64,000 nt of DNA. Source: an uncultured Prevotellaceae bacterium (GTDB lineage: Bacteria > Bacteroidota > Bacteroidia > Bacteroidales > UBA3663). Positions 9,873 through 18,735 of the stretch are shown here, piece by piece. Within the stretch, counting starts at the first letter, position 1. Every line of letters starts with the position of its first letter. Position numbers and translations under genes: made by a program. The stretch covers positions 84,501-148,500 of the forward strand of contig ONNR01000007.1 in the NCBI GenBank assembly GCA_900319235.1, read 5' to 3'. The notes below the pieces were generated by a model. That model was given only the letters and a program-made list of their open reading frames with translations, had not been told where the DNA came from and ran no database searches.

Positions 9873-12059
9873 ATGAGCAAACTGAGATTTGATGCTATCG
9901 AAGCAGCATTCAAGAAACGTGCTGCCGAGTATCCTATCCCCGAAGGCCGTCCTTCGGAATATTTCGGTGAACTGGTCTTCAATCGACAGAAGATGCAGAA
10001 GTATTTGGATGCCAAGACCCTCCATGCCCTTTTGGATTGTATCGATAATGGCAAGCCCCTTGACCTTGAAGTTGCCGATGGGGTGGCTGCAGGCATGAAA
10101 CAATGGGCGATGGAACATGGTGTGACGCATTGCAGCCATTGGTTCCAGCCTTTGACCGAGTCGACGGCCGAGAAGCATGACTCGTTTATGGAATACGATG
10201 GTAAAGGTGGAATGATTGAGACCTTCGAAGGCAAGAACCTCGTACAGCAGGAGCCTGATGCGTCAAGTTTCCCATCGGGTGGAATCCGTGCTACTTTCGA
10301 GGCCCGCGGATACACGGCCTGGGACCCTACTTCTCCAGTCTTCATCCTCGACGATTGTCTCTGCATCCCCACGGTGTTCATCTCCTATACGGGTGAGGCG
10401 CTCGACTACAAGGCACCTCTTAAGAAAGCGCTCAAGGCGGTTAGCAAGGCTGCAGTTTCGGTATGCCAATTGTTTGATCCCAATGTGACCAAAGTTCAGG
10501 TGAACCTCGGATGGGAGCAGGAATATTTCCTTGTTGACGATAATCTGTACTCGGCTCGTCCTGACCTGATTACCACAGGACGAACCCTTATGGGACATGG
10601 ATCGAGCAAGAACCAGCAGATGGATGACCACTATTTCGGACAAATCCCTTCCCGCGTGCAGGCATTTATGAAGGATCTTGAGATTATGGGCCTTCGTCTG
10701 GGTCTGCCTATGAAGACGCGCCATAACGAGGTGGCTCCCAATCAGTTCGAGTTTGCGCCCATCTACGGCGAATGTAACCTGGCTGTCGATCAGAATATGC
10801 TCATTATGGGTGTGATGAAGCGTGTGGCACGCCGGCATGGTTTCCGCGTTCTGCTCCATGAGAAACCTTTCGAGGGCATCAATGGTTCGGGTAAGCACAA
10901 CAACTGGTCATTGCAGACCAATACGGGTGAGATGCTGTTTGCTCCGGGTAAGGATCCGATGAGTAACCTGCAGTTCGTGACCTTTTTTGTCAATACACTC
11001 GAGGCGTTGCGTCGCCATGGTGCGTTGCTGAAGGCCTCTATCGCTTCGGCTACCAATGCACATCGTCTAGGTGCGAACGAGGCTCCTCCGGCTATCATTT
11101 CTGCCTTCTTGGGCAGAACGATGACCGAAGTGCTGCGCAAGCTCATTACCGTGCCCGACGATACCGATATCGTCATCGCTGGCAAGCACAAGTATGATAT
11201 CGGTTTGGTCGAGATACCTCAGATCTTTATCGATAATACCGACCGCAACCGCACTTCTCCATTTGCTTTCACTGGCAATCGCTTCGAGTTCCGTGCTGTC
11301 GGCTCGAAGGCCAATTGCGCAAGTGCAATGATTGCCCTCAATTCGATGGTGGCAGAACAACTCAATGACTTCAAGGCAGAGGTCGATCAGGAATTGGCCA
11401 AAGGCACGGAAGTGAAGATTGCCGTGATGAAGACCCTCAAGCCCATCATCGCCCGCATCATCGATACTGTATGTTTCGATGGCAACGGTTATTCGGAGGA
11501 ATGGCAGAAGGAAGCACAGAAGCGTGGTCTCGACGTGGAACGTTGCGTGCCAAAGATGATTCTCGAATATGTAAAGCCCGATTCGGTCGAGATGTTCTCC
11601 AAACTTGGCGTCTTCTCTCTCCAGGAACTTCAGGCTCGCAATGAAGTGAAATTTGAGACTTATGTCAAACTGATTCAGATTGAGGCGCGTGTGCTCGGCG
11701 ACCTTGCCATCAACCACATCATCCCGGCAGCTATGAGTTATCAGTCGCAACTCCTCAAGAATGTTGCCATGATGAAGTCACTTTTCCCCACCACATGGGA
11801 GAGTCTCAGTGCCCCCGAGATTGCGATTATCAAGAAGATTGCGGCTTACAATGCAGACATCAAGGTCAAGGTCGATGCCATGGTTGATAAGCGTCGAGTG
11901 GCCAACAAGATTGACGACGCTTATCAGAAGGCACTTGCCTACTACGAGATAGCAGAATCGTTCCACTCTATTCGTCGTCCTATCGACAAATTGGAAGAAA
12001 TTTGTGACGACAATATTTGGCCAATGCCCAAGTATCGCGAACTGTTATGGATCCGATAA
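9873..12059 (+). CDS. glnN: Glutamine synthetase, type III
   Basis: GSIII makes glutamine from glutamate, ammonia and ATP in the cytoplasm. The 728-residue length is typical of type III (about 700-730) and far longer than types I/II. Seen are QEYFLVDDNLYSARPDL (metal-site Glu region), the NQFEFAPIYGE segment, GINGSGKHNNWSL in the active site and EFRAVGSKANCASAM near the C-terminal part of the catalytic domain. It is typical of Bacteroidetes. It is preceded by a porin gene in a probable operon and its 3' end overlaps the start of the following esterase gene by 13 bp. A strong hairpin 35 bp past its stop may limit read-through. Confidence 0.95.
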   Translation: MSKLRFDAIEAAFKKRAAEYPIPEGRPSEYFGELVFNRQKMQKYLDAKTLHALLDCIDNGKPLDLEVADGVAAGMKQWAMEHGVTHCSHWFQPLTESTAEKHDSFMEYDGKGGMIETFEGKNLVQQEPDASSFPSGGIRATFEARGYTAWDPTSPVFILDDCLCIPTVFISYTGEALDYKAPLKKALKAVSKAAVSVCQLFDPNVTKVQVNLGWEQEYFLVDDNLYSARPDLITTGRTLMGHGSSKNQQMDDHYFGQIPSRVQAFMKDLEIMGLRLGLPMKTRHNEVAPNQFEFAPIYGECNLAVDQNMLIMGVMKRVARRHGFRVLLHEKPFEGINGSGKHNNWSLQTNTGEMLFAPGKDPMSNLQFVTFFVNTLEALRRHGALLKASIASATNAHRLGANEAPPAIISAFLGRTMTEVLRKLITVPDDTDIVIAGKHKYDIGLVEIPQIFIDNTDRNRTSPFAFTGNRFEFRAVGSKANCASAMIALNSMVAEQLNDFKAEVDQELAKGTEVKIAVMKTLKPIIARIIDTVCFDGNGYSEEWQKEAQKRGLDVERCVPKMILEYVKPDSVEMFSKLGVFSLQELQARNEVKFETYVKLIQIEARVLGDLAINHIIPAAMSYQSQLLKNVAMMKSLFPTTWESLSAPEIAIIKKIAAYNADIKVKVDAMVDKRRVANKIDDAYQKALAYYEIAESFHSIRRPIDKLEEICDDNIWPMPKYRELLWIR

Positions 12060-13321
12060 ACCTTTCGCGTAGGCTGATCCTGCTTACACTTGCAACGTTC
12101 ATATTGACTCCTTGCTGGGGTCAATATGAACGTTTTGTGCATAAGGTGGACTTTCAGGATTATTACAAGAATGCCAATTACGACGAATCACGGGTACCAG
12201 AGTATTCTCTTCCCGACCCGCTTCTCTGTCTCGATGGCACTCGTGTGACCACTGTTGCTGAATGGGAAAACCATCGTCGTCCCGAACTTGTCTCCTTGCT
12301 CGAGACATATATGTATGGACATGCTCCTGCCCCTGATGAAGGATTCAGATGGGAGGTGGTGAAAACCGATTCCGAATACCGCGACGGCAAGGCTATCAGG
12401 CGAGACGTCATCCTGCATCTCACGGCCGAAGGACCCGACGTCCCTCTTTGTATTGTTGTCCCAAAGGTGGACAATCTGGGCGAAAAGCATCCTGCTTTCT
12501 TTGGTTTGAGTTTCTTTGAGAATGATTCAATCTGGAATTCTCCTTGGGCAGGGTTAAGTTGGCAACCCGACACATTGCTTGCACATGGCTATGGCCTTGT
12601 CACCTTTCTCTATACCGATGCAGAACTAGATCGAGCTGATGATCACTTCCGGTCCAGCATTTTGCACAAGCATTTCTATCAAAAGGGTCAGTCTTCACCG
12701 TTGCCCGATGAGTGGGCAGCTGTCGGTTGCTGGGCTTGGACGATAAGCCGTGCCATGGATTATCTTGAGACCGACGATCTTGTCGATGCTTCACGTGTGG
12801 CGCTACTGGGACATTCGCGACTTGGCAAGGCGGTGCTTTGGGCGGGTGCCATTGATCAACGGTTCCGTGTGGTTATTCCCGTCAATTCGGGTTGCTGCGG
12901 AGCCGCATTGTCCCGTCGGCGCTACGGAGAGACGGTCGAGTGTGTCAACGAGTTCAGTTACCAGTGGTTCTGTGGCAATTTCCGACAGTTCAGCCATCGA
13001 GAGGACGAGATGCCTTTCGATCAGCATGAAGTCATCGCGCTCATTGCACCACGCCCTGTTTATGTCGCCAGTGCCGAAGATGACCAATGGGCCGACCCAT
13101 ATGGAGAATTTTTGGGCGCCAAGGGCGCTGAGCCGGTTTATGCACTCTACGGACTATCGGGAATTGTCAATGATGAAGGGCAGGAGCAAACCGAGATGCC
13201 GCCTGTAGATGCACCAACCACAGCAGGAACAATAGGTTACCATTATCGCAAAGGTCCCCATGCGGTGTTGCCTTACGATTGGAAGCAGTTCATTTCTTTT
13301 GCCGATAAGTATCTGAAATAA
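12047..13321 (+). CDS. CE15-type 4-O-methylglucuronoyl esterase (exported)
   Basis: Predicted to cleave ester bonds between glucuronic acid of xylan and lignin alcohols, outside the cytoplasmic membrane. The 424-residue product has a signal peptide (MDPINLSRRLILLTLATFIL, then TPCWGQ) and an alpha/beta-hydrolase fold with the CE15 nucleophile motif GHSRLGK (Ser257), a distal acidic loop AEDDQWADP (about 342-351) and the catalytic His in KGPHAV (His405). The start at 12047 overlaps glnN; a longer frame from 12017 would lie deeper inside glnN and weaken the signal peptide. A near-perfect hairpin falls in codons 16-30. Substrate is inferred from family; related acetyl-xylan or generic esterase activity is possible. 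Confidence 0.8.
   Translation: MDPINLSRRLILLTLATFILTPCWGQYERFVHKVDFQDYYKNANYDESRVPEYSLPDPLLCLDGTRVTTVAEWENHRRPELVSLLETYMYGHAPAPDEGFRWEVVKTDSEYRDGKAIRRDVILHLTAEGPDVPLCIVVPKVDNLGEKHPAFFGLSFFENDSIWNSPWAGLSWQPDTLLAHGYGLVTFLYTDAELDRADDHFRSSILHKHFYQKGQSSPLPDEWAAVGCWAWTISRAMDYLETDDLVDASRVALLGHSRLGKAVLWAGAIDQRFRVVIPVNSGCCGAALSRRRYGETVECVNEFSYQWFCGNFRQFSHREDEMPFDQHEVIALIAPRPVYVASAEDDQWADPYGEFLGAKGAEPVYALYGLSGIVNDEGQEQTEMPPVDAPTTAGTIGYHYRKGPHAVLPYDWKQFISFADKYLK
12094..12134. terminator. Strong hairpin inside the CE15 signal-peptide region, downstream of glnN
   Basis: A perfect 15-bp inverted repeat (arms 12094-12108 and 12120-12134, starting AACGTTCATATTGAC) that can extend inward by three more pairs (one G-U) to leave a 5-nt loop TTGCT. 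It begins 35 nt after the glnN stop and is followed by T residues (TTTT through 12136). It looks like an intrinsic terminator or attenuator, but it is embedded in the reading frame of the next gene. Confidence 0.55.
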
Positions 13322-13417
13322 TTATCTCTCAACGTGCCGTTTTGACAGGTTTTTTAGGGCAAAGAATATCGTTTTTTGCAAAATGACCCGCCTGCGGCAT
13401 TAATTTTTGGACGAAAA

Positions 13418-13449
13418 TTTGGCATTGTGTCAAATAGTGCGTATCTTTG
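13418..13449 (+). promoter_or_regulatory. phoH promoter
   Basis: TTTG at 13418-13421, exactly 20 bp, then TATCTTTG at 13442-13449. The phoH ATG begins at 13455, only five bases after the box, so the transcript would start at or next to the start codon. Confidence 0.75.
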
Positions 13450-13454
13450 CCCCC

Positions 13455-14441
13455 ATGATAGAAAAAGTTATTCTTTTGGAGCAGGCCGATCCTGTGATCT
13501 TCTACGGTACGAACAACTCGAACATCTTGTTGCTCAAGACACTTTACCCCAAACTTCGCTTCGCTGCGCGAGGCAGGGCCATCAAGGTTTATGGTGATGA
13601 GGACGACATTGAGATGTTCCAGGCTTTCGTCGATCGGTTGATCAATTATTGCAACGAATACAACAAACTCAACGAAGAGGTTATCCTGAGTTTCTACAAT
13701 GGTGAGAGTCCGGTGGAGAAGAAGCAGGACAGCCTGATTATCTATGGCGTGAACGGCAAGCCTATCACCGCACGCACTGAGAATCAGAAGCGACTCGTAG
13801 ATGCCTTTGCGAAGAACGATTTGTGCTTCGCCCTTGGCCCGGCTGGTTCGGGAAAGACCTACGTTGCCATCGCTCTTGCTGTGCGAGCCTTGAAGAATAA
13901 GGAGATACGCAAGATAATACTTTCGCGTCCTGCTGTTGAGGCTGGTGAGAAATTGGGCTTTCTGCCTGGCGAGATGAAGGATAAACTTGATCCCTATCTG
14001 CAACCGCTCTATGATGCCCTGGAGGATATGATACCTACAGCCAAACTTCGTGAACTGCTTGAAACCAACGTCATTCAGATTGCTCCACTGGCCTATATGC
14101 GTGGTCGTACGTTGAGCGATGCCATCATCATTCTCGACGAGGCGCAGAACACTACGGCTCCTCAGATTAAGATGTTTCTGACCCGATTGGGCCTGGGTGC
14201 CCGTATGATTGTGACTGGTGATATGAGTCAGGTAGATCTGCCTCGCAACGTGGGTTCTGGCCTTGTACAGGCGCAACGTATCCTTCGTGGTATCCCTGGC
14301 ATTGCCACTGTCGAGTTCGACAAGCGCGACATCGTGCGCCATCGTCTTGTCCAGAAGATCGTCGAGGCTTACGACAAGTTTGAACAGACACAGAAACTAC
14401 AGACACCCCCTCCGACATCGCCTGGTTCCGAGTCACTTTAA
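13455..14441 (+). CDS. PhoH-like ATPase
   Basis: A cytoplasmic P-loop ATPase/putative RNA-handling protein of the PhoH family; the physiological role is not well defined. The 328-residue product has an N-terminal region typical of PhoH (EKVILLEQADPVIFYGTNN), Walker A GPAGSGKT (128-135) and Walker B AIIILDEAQN (223-232), followed by the GDMSQVDLP motif. I choose the ATG at 13455 rather than the upstream 13407 because the conserved family N-terminus starts there and because the promoter -7 box sits at 13442-13449. This leaves almost no 5' leader. Confidence 0.9.
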   Translation: MIEKVILLEQADPVIFYGTNNSNILLLKTLYPKLRFAARGRAIKVYGDEDDIEMFQAFVDRLINYCNEYNKLNEEVILSFYNGESPVEKKQDSLIIYGVNGKPITARTENQKRLVDAFAKNDLCFALGPAGSGKTYVAIALAVRALKNKEIRKIILSRPAVEAGEKLGFLPGEMKDKLDPYLQPLYDALEDMIPTAKLRELLETNVIQIAPLAYMRGRTLSDAIIILDEAQNTTAPQIKMFLTRLGLGARMIVTGDMSQVDLPRNVGSGLVQAQRILRGIPGIATVEFDKRDIVRHRLVQKIVEAYDKFEQTQKLQTPPPTSPGSESL

Positions 14442-14491
14442 ACCTCATTCTTTGACTTTAGTCTTAAGAGTGATTTAAAATTCAAAACAAT

Positions 14492-14851
14492 ATGAGAAAG
14501 TTTATTTTAGCCATCACATTCATCATCGCATCGGCATCGATTGGTGCCAGTTATGTTTCTGCTCAGGAGCAGGATAGCAAGTTCAAGACTCGTTCGCGCG
14601 TCGTGGCTGATAGTATCCGTTCGAAGGGAACCCGTTTTGGCAAGAAAGTGGCCGACGGCACAGAGGTTGTCATCGATAGCGTAGGCGCCAAGGCTCCCCG
14701 TTGGGGCAGGAAGATTGCAGATGGTACAGCCGTCGTTGTCGATAGCGTCGGATCGAAGGGCGAACGCTTTGGCCGTAAGACCAAGCAGGTGGCCGATACC
14801 GTTGGCCGTCGTTCCAAGAAGGCCTGGAAGGTAATGAGAGGCAAGGAATGA
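14492..14851 (+). CDS. Small exported basic protein with three ~22-residue repeats
   Basis: A 119-residue protein of unknown function. It has a signal peptide (MRKFILAITFIIASASIGAS...VSAQ) and a mature part made of imperfect repeats of about 22 residues with the pattern ADGTxVVxDSVGxKxxRFGRK, ending in a Lys/Arg-rich tail. The mature region is strongly basic (many K/R, few acidic residues apart from the repeated Asp). The regular spacing suggests amphipathic helices or a repetitive fibre. It lies 50 bp after phoH and its stop overlaps the start of the GSCFA gene (ATGA), implying coupled translation. No known domain recognised. Confidence 0.7.
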   Translation: MRKFILAITFIIASASIGASYVSAQEQDSKFKTRSRVVADSIRSKGTRFGKKVADGTEVVIDSVGAKAPRWGRKIADGTAVVVDSVGSKGERFGRKTKQVADTVGRRSKKAWKVMRGKE

Positions 14852-15798
14852 TGTTGCGACTTCGTACAGAGATAGAACGTACACCCTTGCGACAACTTGT
14901 CGGTTGTCGTGAGGGTGTCCTGCTTTTGGGCTCGTGTTTCACCGACAATATCGGTGGCTGGATGGTCGACCATTGGCTGCCTGTGATGTCTAATCCTTGG
15001 GGCGTGTTGTTCAACCCCGCAAGCATTGCCGAATCTCTTCAGCGTATACTTTCACCGTCAGCAGTCACATCCTTCGAATTGCACGAACAAGCTGGTCGAT
15101 ACTACAGTTTTGCGCACCACGGCAAGTGGAGCCACCCTGATGCAGAGACGCTGCAACGAATGCTTACTGACCTTGATGCCGAAGTGAGAAACTTCTGGCC
15201 AAAGGCTCGTCATTTGTTCATCACGTTGGGCACCAGTTGGGTGTTCGAACGAGAGGGGAGGGTGGTGGCCAATTGCCATAAGTTTCCTTCTGGTGATTTC
15301 ACACGTAGGCGTCTTTCTGTCGAAGAGATTGTGGACCTTTGGAGCCCAATCATCGAAGCATCACCCGACAAACACTTCATATTCACGGTCAGTCCCATTC
15401 GTCACGTCAAGGATGGACTGCATGGCAACCAATTGTCCAAAAGCATTTTGCTGCTGGCTATCGATGCACTTCAAGAGCGATTTGTCGAGCAGGTTGAATA
15501 TCTGCCCGTCTATGAACTCCTGATGGACGATTTGCGGGATTACCGTTTCTACGCAGACGATCTGGTGCACCCTTCCACACTGGCTGTCGAGGCTGTGAAG
15601 GAACTTGTCATCGACTGCTGTTTCTCTCCGCAGATGAAGCAATATTTTGCGGAAGCTATGCCGCTAGTAAAGGCGTTACAACATCGCCCAAACGACCCCG
15701 AATCGAACGAGTACAAGCAGTTCCTGCAAAACACTTTGCAACTCAAAGATGCATTATTGGCCAAATATGGCTTGGCATCTACACATTTTGAACCATGA
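14848..15798 (+). CDS. GSCFA family protein
   Basis: The 316-residue protein carries the family signature LLLGSCFTDNIGGWM near residue 27, plus later LGTSWVFER and FTVSPIRHVKDG blocks. The family is related to SGNH/GDSL hydrolases (Gly-Ser-Cys N-terminal motif, terminal DDLVHPS with a possible Asp-His pair), so an esterase or acyl-transfer activity is possible, but no function is established. No signal peptide is apparent, so it is probably cytoplasmic. Its ATG overlaps the preceding gene's stop; an alternative ATG at 14851 lies one codon further. Confidence 0.85.
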   Translation: MMLRLRTEIERTPLRQLVGCREGVLLLGSCFTDNIGGWMVDHWLPVMSNPWGVLFNPASIAESLQRILSPSAVTSFELHEQAGRYYSFAHHGKWSHPDAETLQRMLTDLDAEVRNFWPKARHLFITLGTSWVFEREGRVVANCHKFPSGDFTRRRLSVEEIVDLWSPIIEASPDKHFIFTVSPIRHVKDGLHGNQLSKSILLLAIDALQERFVEQVEYLPVYELLMDDLRDYRFYADDLVHPSTLAVEAVKELVIDCCFSPQMKQYFAEAMPLVKALQHRPNDPESNEYKQFLQNTLQLKDALLAKYGLASTHFEP

Positions 15799-15800
15799 TA

Positions 15801-15832
15801 TTTGGAAATGTGCCCAAATTTTCCTAAATTTG
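15801..15832 (+). promoter_or_regulatory. purC promoter
   Basis: TTTG at 15801-15804, 20-bp spacer, TAAATTTG at 15825-15832; the purC ATG follows at 15861. Confidence 0.7.
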
Positions 15833-15860
15833 CGGCACATTTTTTGAAAAGTTTATTGAT

Positions 15861-16808
15861 ATGAGCGCACTTACTCGCACCGACTTCAACTTCAAAGGTC
15901 AGAAGTCTGTCTATCACGGCAAGGTCCGTGATGTATATAACATCAACGATGAGTTGATGGTTATGGTTGCTACCGATCGCATCTCTGCTTTCGATGTCAT
16001 TCTGCCAAAAGGTATCCCTTACAAGGGCCAGGTTTTGAACCAGATTGCTGCCAAGTTCCTCGATGCCACTGCCGACATCGTTCCCAATTGGAAGCTTGCC
16101 ACTCCCGATCCGATGGTGACTGTGGGCCTCAAGTGCGAAGGTTTCCGCGTTGAGATGATTATTCGCGGCTACCTCACCGGTTCGGCTTGGCGTGAATATA
16201 AGAAAGGTTGCCGTGAACTTTGCGGTGTGAAACTTCCCGATGGAATGCGCGAGAACGAGCGTTTCCCCGAGCCAATCATCACTCCAACAACCAAGGCTGA
16301 GGAGGGCCATGACCTCAACATCTCGAAGGAGGAAATTATCGCTCAGGGACTGGTTGCCAAGGAGGATTATGAACTTGTAGAGCAATATACCCGTGCCCTT
16401 TTCAAGCGTGGTAGCGAAATTGCTGCTTCAAAGGGGCTGATTCTTGTCGATACCAAGTATGAGTTCGGCAAGAAGGATGGCAAGGTCTATCTCATCGACG
16501 AGATTCATACACCCGACTCCAGCCGCTATTTCTATGCCGATGGCTATGAAGAGAAGTTCGAGAAAGGTCTTCCACAGAAACAGCTTTCGAAGGAATTCGT
16601 TCGTCAATGGCTCATCGACCACAACTTTATGAATGAGCCTGGTCAGGTAATGCCCGAGATTACCGACGAATATGCCAAGTCGGTAAGCGATCGCTACATT
16701 GAACTTTATGAGCACATCGTGGGCGAGAAGTTTGTACCTGCCGAGGACAATGGCGACATTGCAGCACGCATCGAACAGAACGTGAGCAACTATTTGGCCA
16801 CCCTCTAA
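15861..16808 (+). CDS. purC: SAICAR synthase (phosphoribosylaminoimidazole-succinocarboxamide synthase)
   Basis: PurC joins aspartate to CAIR with ATP in purine synthesis. The 315-residue length fits the longer bacterial/yeast-like form. Visible motifs are [11 protein letters not shown] near the N-terminus (ATP site), [13 protein letters not shown], the [12 protein letters not shown] block and the [11 protein letters not shown] segment. It has its own promoter 29 bp upstream and is followed after 13 bp by a glycosyltransferase gene, with which it may share a transcript. Confidence 0.95.
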   Translation: MSALTRTDFNFKGQKSVYHGKVRDVYNINDELMVMVATDRISAFDVILPKGIPYKGQVLNQIAAKFLDATADIVPNWKLATPDPMVTVGLKCEGFRVEMIIRGYLTGSAWREYKKGCRELCGVKLPDGMRENERFPEPIITPTTKAEEGHDLNISKEEIIAQGLVAKEDYELVEQYTRALFKRGSEIAASKGLILVDTKYEFGKKDGKVYLIDEIHTPDSSRYFYADGYEEKFEKGLPQKQLSKEFVRQWLIDHNFMNEPGQVMPEITDEYAKSVSDRYIELYEHIVGEKFVPAEDNGDIAARIEQNVSNYLATL

Positions 16809-16821
16809 AGCGCTTTTCGAG

Positions 16822-18033
16822 GTGTTTCATTATTCCTTTTGGTTGGTGGTACTGGCTGCTGTGTTCGCAGTGGCCTGGCTTATTCAACTTATACTGAACC
16901 TTGTCGTTTGGCAGGGTGCAATGCGTCAGGCAGGTCGTCAAGCTAAGTCACCACTTCTTAGCCAAGGCGAGCTGCCTGGCGTGAGTGTCCTGGTTTATAG
17001 TCATAACCAGGCGGAGGCATTGGCACGAAATCTGCCGATTCTGCTCAACCAAAACTATCCCAAGTACGAGGTCATCGTGCTCGATGACAATTCTCGCGAT
17101 AATACGCAGGATGTGCTCACGATGATGGATCAGCGTTCCGACATCCTTATGCATACCAAGATCGACGAGAAGACGCGTGCTATGAGCCATCGTAAACTTG
17201 CCGTATTGCTGGGAACGAAGTCCGCGCACTACGACCTCATTCTGATGACACATGCCGAGTGCATGCCTGCTTCGGCAGACTGGATTGGAGGTCTAGTGAG
17301 CCATTTCGCCAATCCGGGTATCGAGGTTGTCTTGGGTCCTGTCGTTTATGAGCGTCGCACAGGCTTTTTATCGCGTTTTTGCCAATTCGACCTTTTTCAG
17401 CGTCTGCTGCTAATGTTCGGTATTGCATTGTCGATGAAAGCATATGCCGGGTGGGGACAGAATCTCGCTTTCCGCAAAAGTACGTTCTATGCCAATCGCA
17501 GCCAAGGTTTTCAGCGTCATCTCAAGATGCAGCCTGGCGAAGATGACCTCTTCGTGGCTGATGTAGCCCGTTATGGTAATGTGGCTGTCGATTGTACACC
17601 ACAGACTGTGATGACCGACCAGTCGAAGCCTCTTTTCATCAACTGGTCTATCGACCGACTGAATCGAGGTTACACCTCGCGTCTATATCCTTGGATTCCT
17701 GTTGTAGTCAAGCATCTCGACTATCTTACTAGATATCTCACCGTTATTTCGGGCCTCATCCTGATAGTATATGCCTTGATGCGTATTTTCAATGGAGGAG
17801 GTTCGCACCAGTATGCTTGGATAACTGTCGGCGCAGTGTTAGCAATGCTTTTGATACGTATTGCACTCATCGTATTCACTCACGTTCGTTCGGCAAAGGC
17901 GTTGAAGCAACATCCGATGGTGGGTTGGCCTATCCTTTGCGATCTTTACACTCCGTTTGTGGACCTTTGGTTCCGTTGCAAGGCGTTGATCTATCGTAAG
18001 CGTTTTGGTGTCGGCAAGGTAGGCCTTTATTAG
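16822..18033 (+). CDS. Membrane glycosyltransferase, family 2
   Basis: A 403-residue inner-membrane enzyme. One N-terminal membrane helix (about residues 5-30) precedes a GT-A domain with VSVLVYSHNQAEAL, the nucleotide-binding IVLDDNSRDNT and an acceptor-side segment around GWGQNLAFRKSTF; three hydrophobic helices follow near residues 295-365. The architecture fits processive or polyprenyl-linked sugar transferases, but donor and acceptor cannot be inferred. It lies 13 bp after purC with no promoter between. A hairpin downstream overlaps the end of the convergent lrp gene. Confidence 0.8.
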   Translation: MFHYSFWLVVLAAVFAVAWLIQLILNLVVWQGAMRQAGRQAKSPLLSQGELPGVSVLVYSHNQAEALARNLPILLNQNYPKYEVIVLDDNSRDNTQDVLTMMDQRSDILMHTKIDEKTRAMSHRKLAVLLGTKSAHYDLILMTHAECMPASADWIGGLVSHFANPGIEVVLGPVVYERRTGFLSRFCQFDLFQRLLLMFGIALSMKAYAGWGQNLAFRKSTFYANRSQGFQRHLKMQPGEDDLFVADVARYGNVAVDCTPQTVMTDQSKPLFINWSIDRLNRGYTSRLYPWIPVVVKHLDYLTRYLTVISGLILIVYALMRIFNGGGSHQYAWITVGAVLAMLLIRIALIVFTHVRSAKALKQHPMVGWPILCDLYTPFVDLWFRCKALIYRKRFGVGKVGLY

Positions 18034-18090
18034 TGGTTCTTTCCTTTCCGGCATTCAGGTGAAGATTCCCCATCGCTATGTAATCATATA

Positions 18091-18133
18091 AGTGAGGCAG
18101 AACTAAATGTTAATACCATAGTTCTGCTTCACT
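18091..18133. terminator. Inverted repeat between convergent GT2 and lrp genes
   Basis: Two 15-nt arms (18091-18105 and 18119-18133, AGTGAGGCAGAACTA and its complement with one G-U pair) separated by 13 nt. The left arm contains the lrp stop codon. There is no clear T run on either strand, so termination efficiency is uncertain, but its position between convergent genes fits a bidirectional terminator. Confidence 0.5.
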
Positions 18134-18567
18134 TCGCTCATTACGAAGGTACTTTCTATCGAACCGACCGAGTCGATGTCGCCGAGTTTGTTGAGCACAA
18201 ACTCTTGATACTGCTTCATGTCTTGTGCGCGTACCTTTAATAAGTAATCATAGGCTCCACTCGTATTGTAGCACTCTGTCACCTCGGGAATGCGTTGGAT
18301 GCGGCGAGTGAATGCATCGGCTATCTCATGGTTGATTTGCTTCAATTTCACCTTGCAGAACACCAGCAGTCCCAGTCCCAGTTTCTCGGGATCGATTATG
18401 GCTACATATTTCTTGATGTAACCTTGTCGTTCGAGGCGTTTTTGCCGCTCAAAAACGGGCGTTGGCGACAAATTTACGGCATCAGCCAGCTCTTTTGTGG
18501 TCAATTTCGCATTTTTTTGAAGCGTTTTGAGTATCAACAGGTCGGTTTTGTCTAATGTTTCGATCAT
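18103..18567 (-). CDS. Lrp/AsnC family transcription regulator
   Basis: A 154-residue feast/famine regulator. It has an N-terminal winged helix-turn-helix ([47 protein letters not shown]) and a C-terminal RAM ligand-binding domain (about residues 65-150). It is divergently transcribed from the sulfhydrylase/SDR/cysK genes, and the shared control region has several TTTCCAAA / TTTGGA half-sites, so regulation of sulfur amino-acid genes and of itself is a sensible inference. The effector, probably an amino acid, is unknown. Confidence 0.9.
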   Translation of the reverse strand: MIETLDKTDLLILKTLQKNAKLTTKELADAVNLSPTPVFERQKRLERQGYIKKYVAIIDPEKLGLGLLVFCKVKLKQINHEIADAFTRRIQRIPEVTECYNTSGAYDYLLKVRAQDMKQYQEFVLNKLGDIDSVGSIESTFVMSEVKQNYGINI

Positions 18568-18637
18568 GTTCTTGGAATATTATTCTGTTTGGAGGGTTTT
18601 AGAACGTCTGTCGCAGAAAAGATTTCTTTCGACGGCG

Positions 18638-18704
18638 CAAAAATAGGCAAAATTTCCAAATTACGCAAGAAATTTGGAGAATATTTCCAAAACCTCTACC
18701 TTTG
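18638..18704. promoter_or_regulatory. Overlapping divergent promoters with dyads (lrp / sulfhydrylase)
   Basis: Plus strand: TTTG 18673-18676, 20 bp, TACCTTTG 18697-18704, for the sulfhydrylase gene. Minus strand: TTG (CAA at 18666-18668), 20 bp, TATTTTTG (complement of 18638-18645), for lrp. The two -33 regions lie within 5 bp of each other. Dyads CCAAATT/AATTTGG (18656-18677) and TTTGGA/TCCAAA (18673-18691) cover both, and are candidate Lrp operator sites. Confidence 0.65.
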
Positions 18705-18735
18705 CACCCGTAAAAAAACTAAAAATTGTAATATT

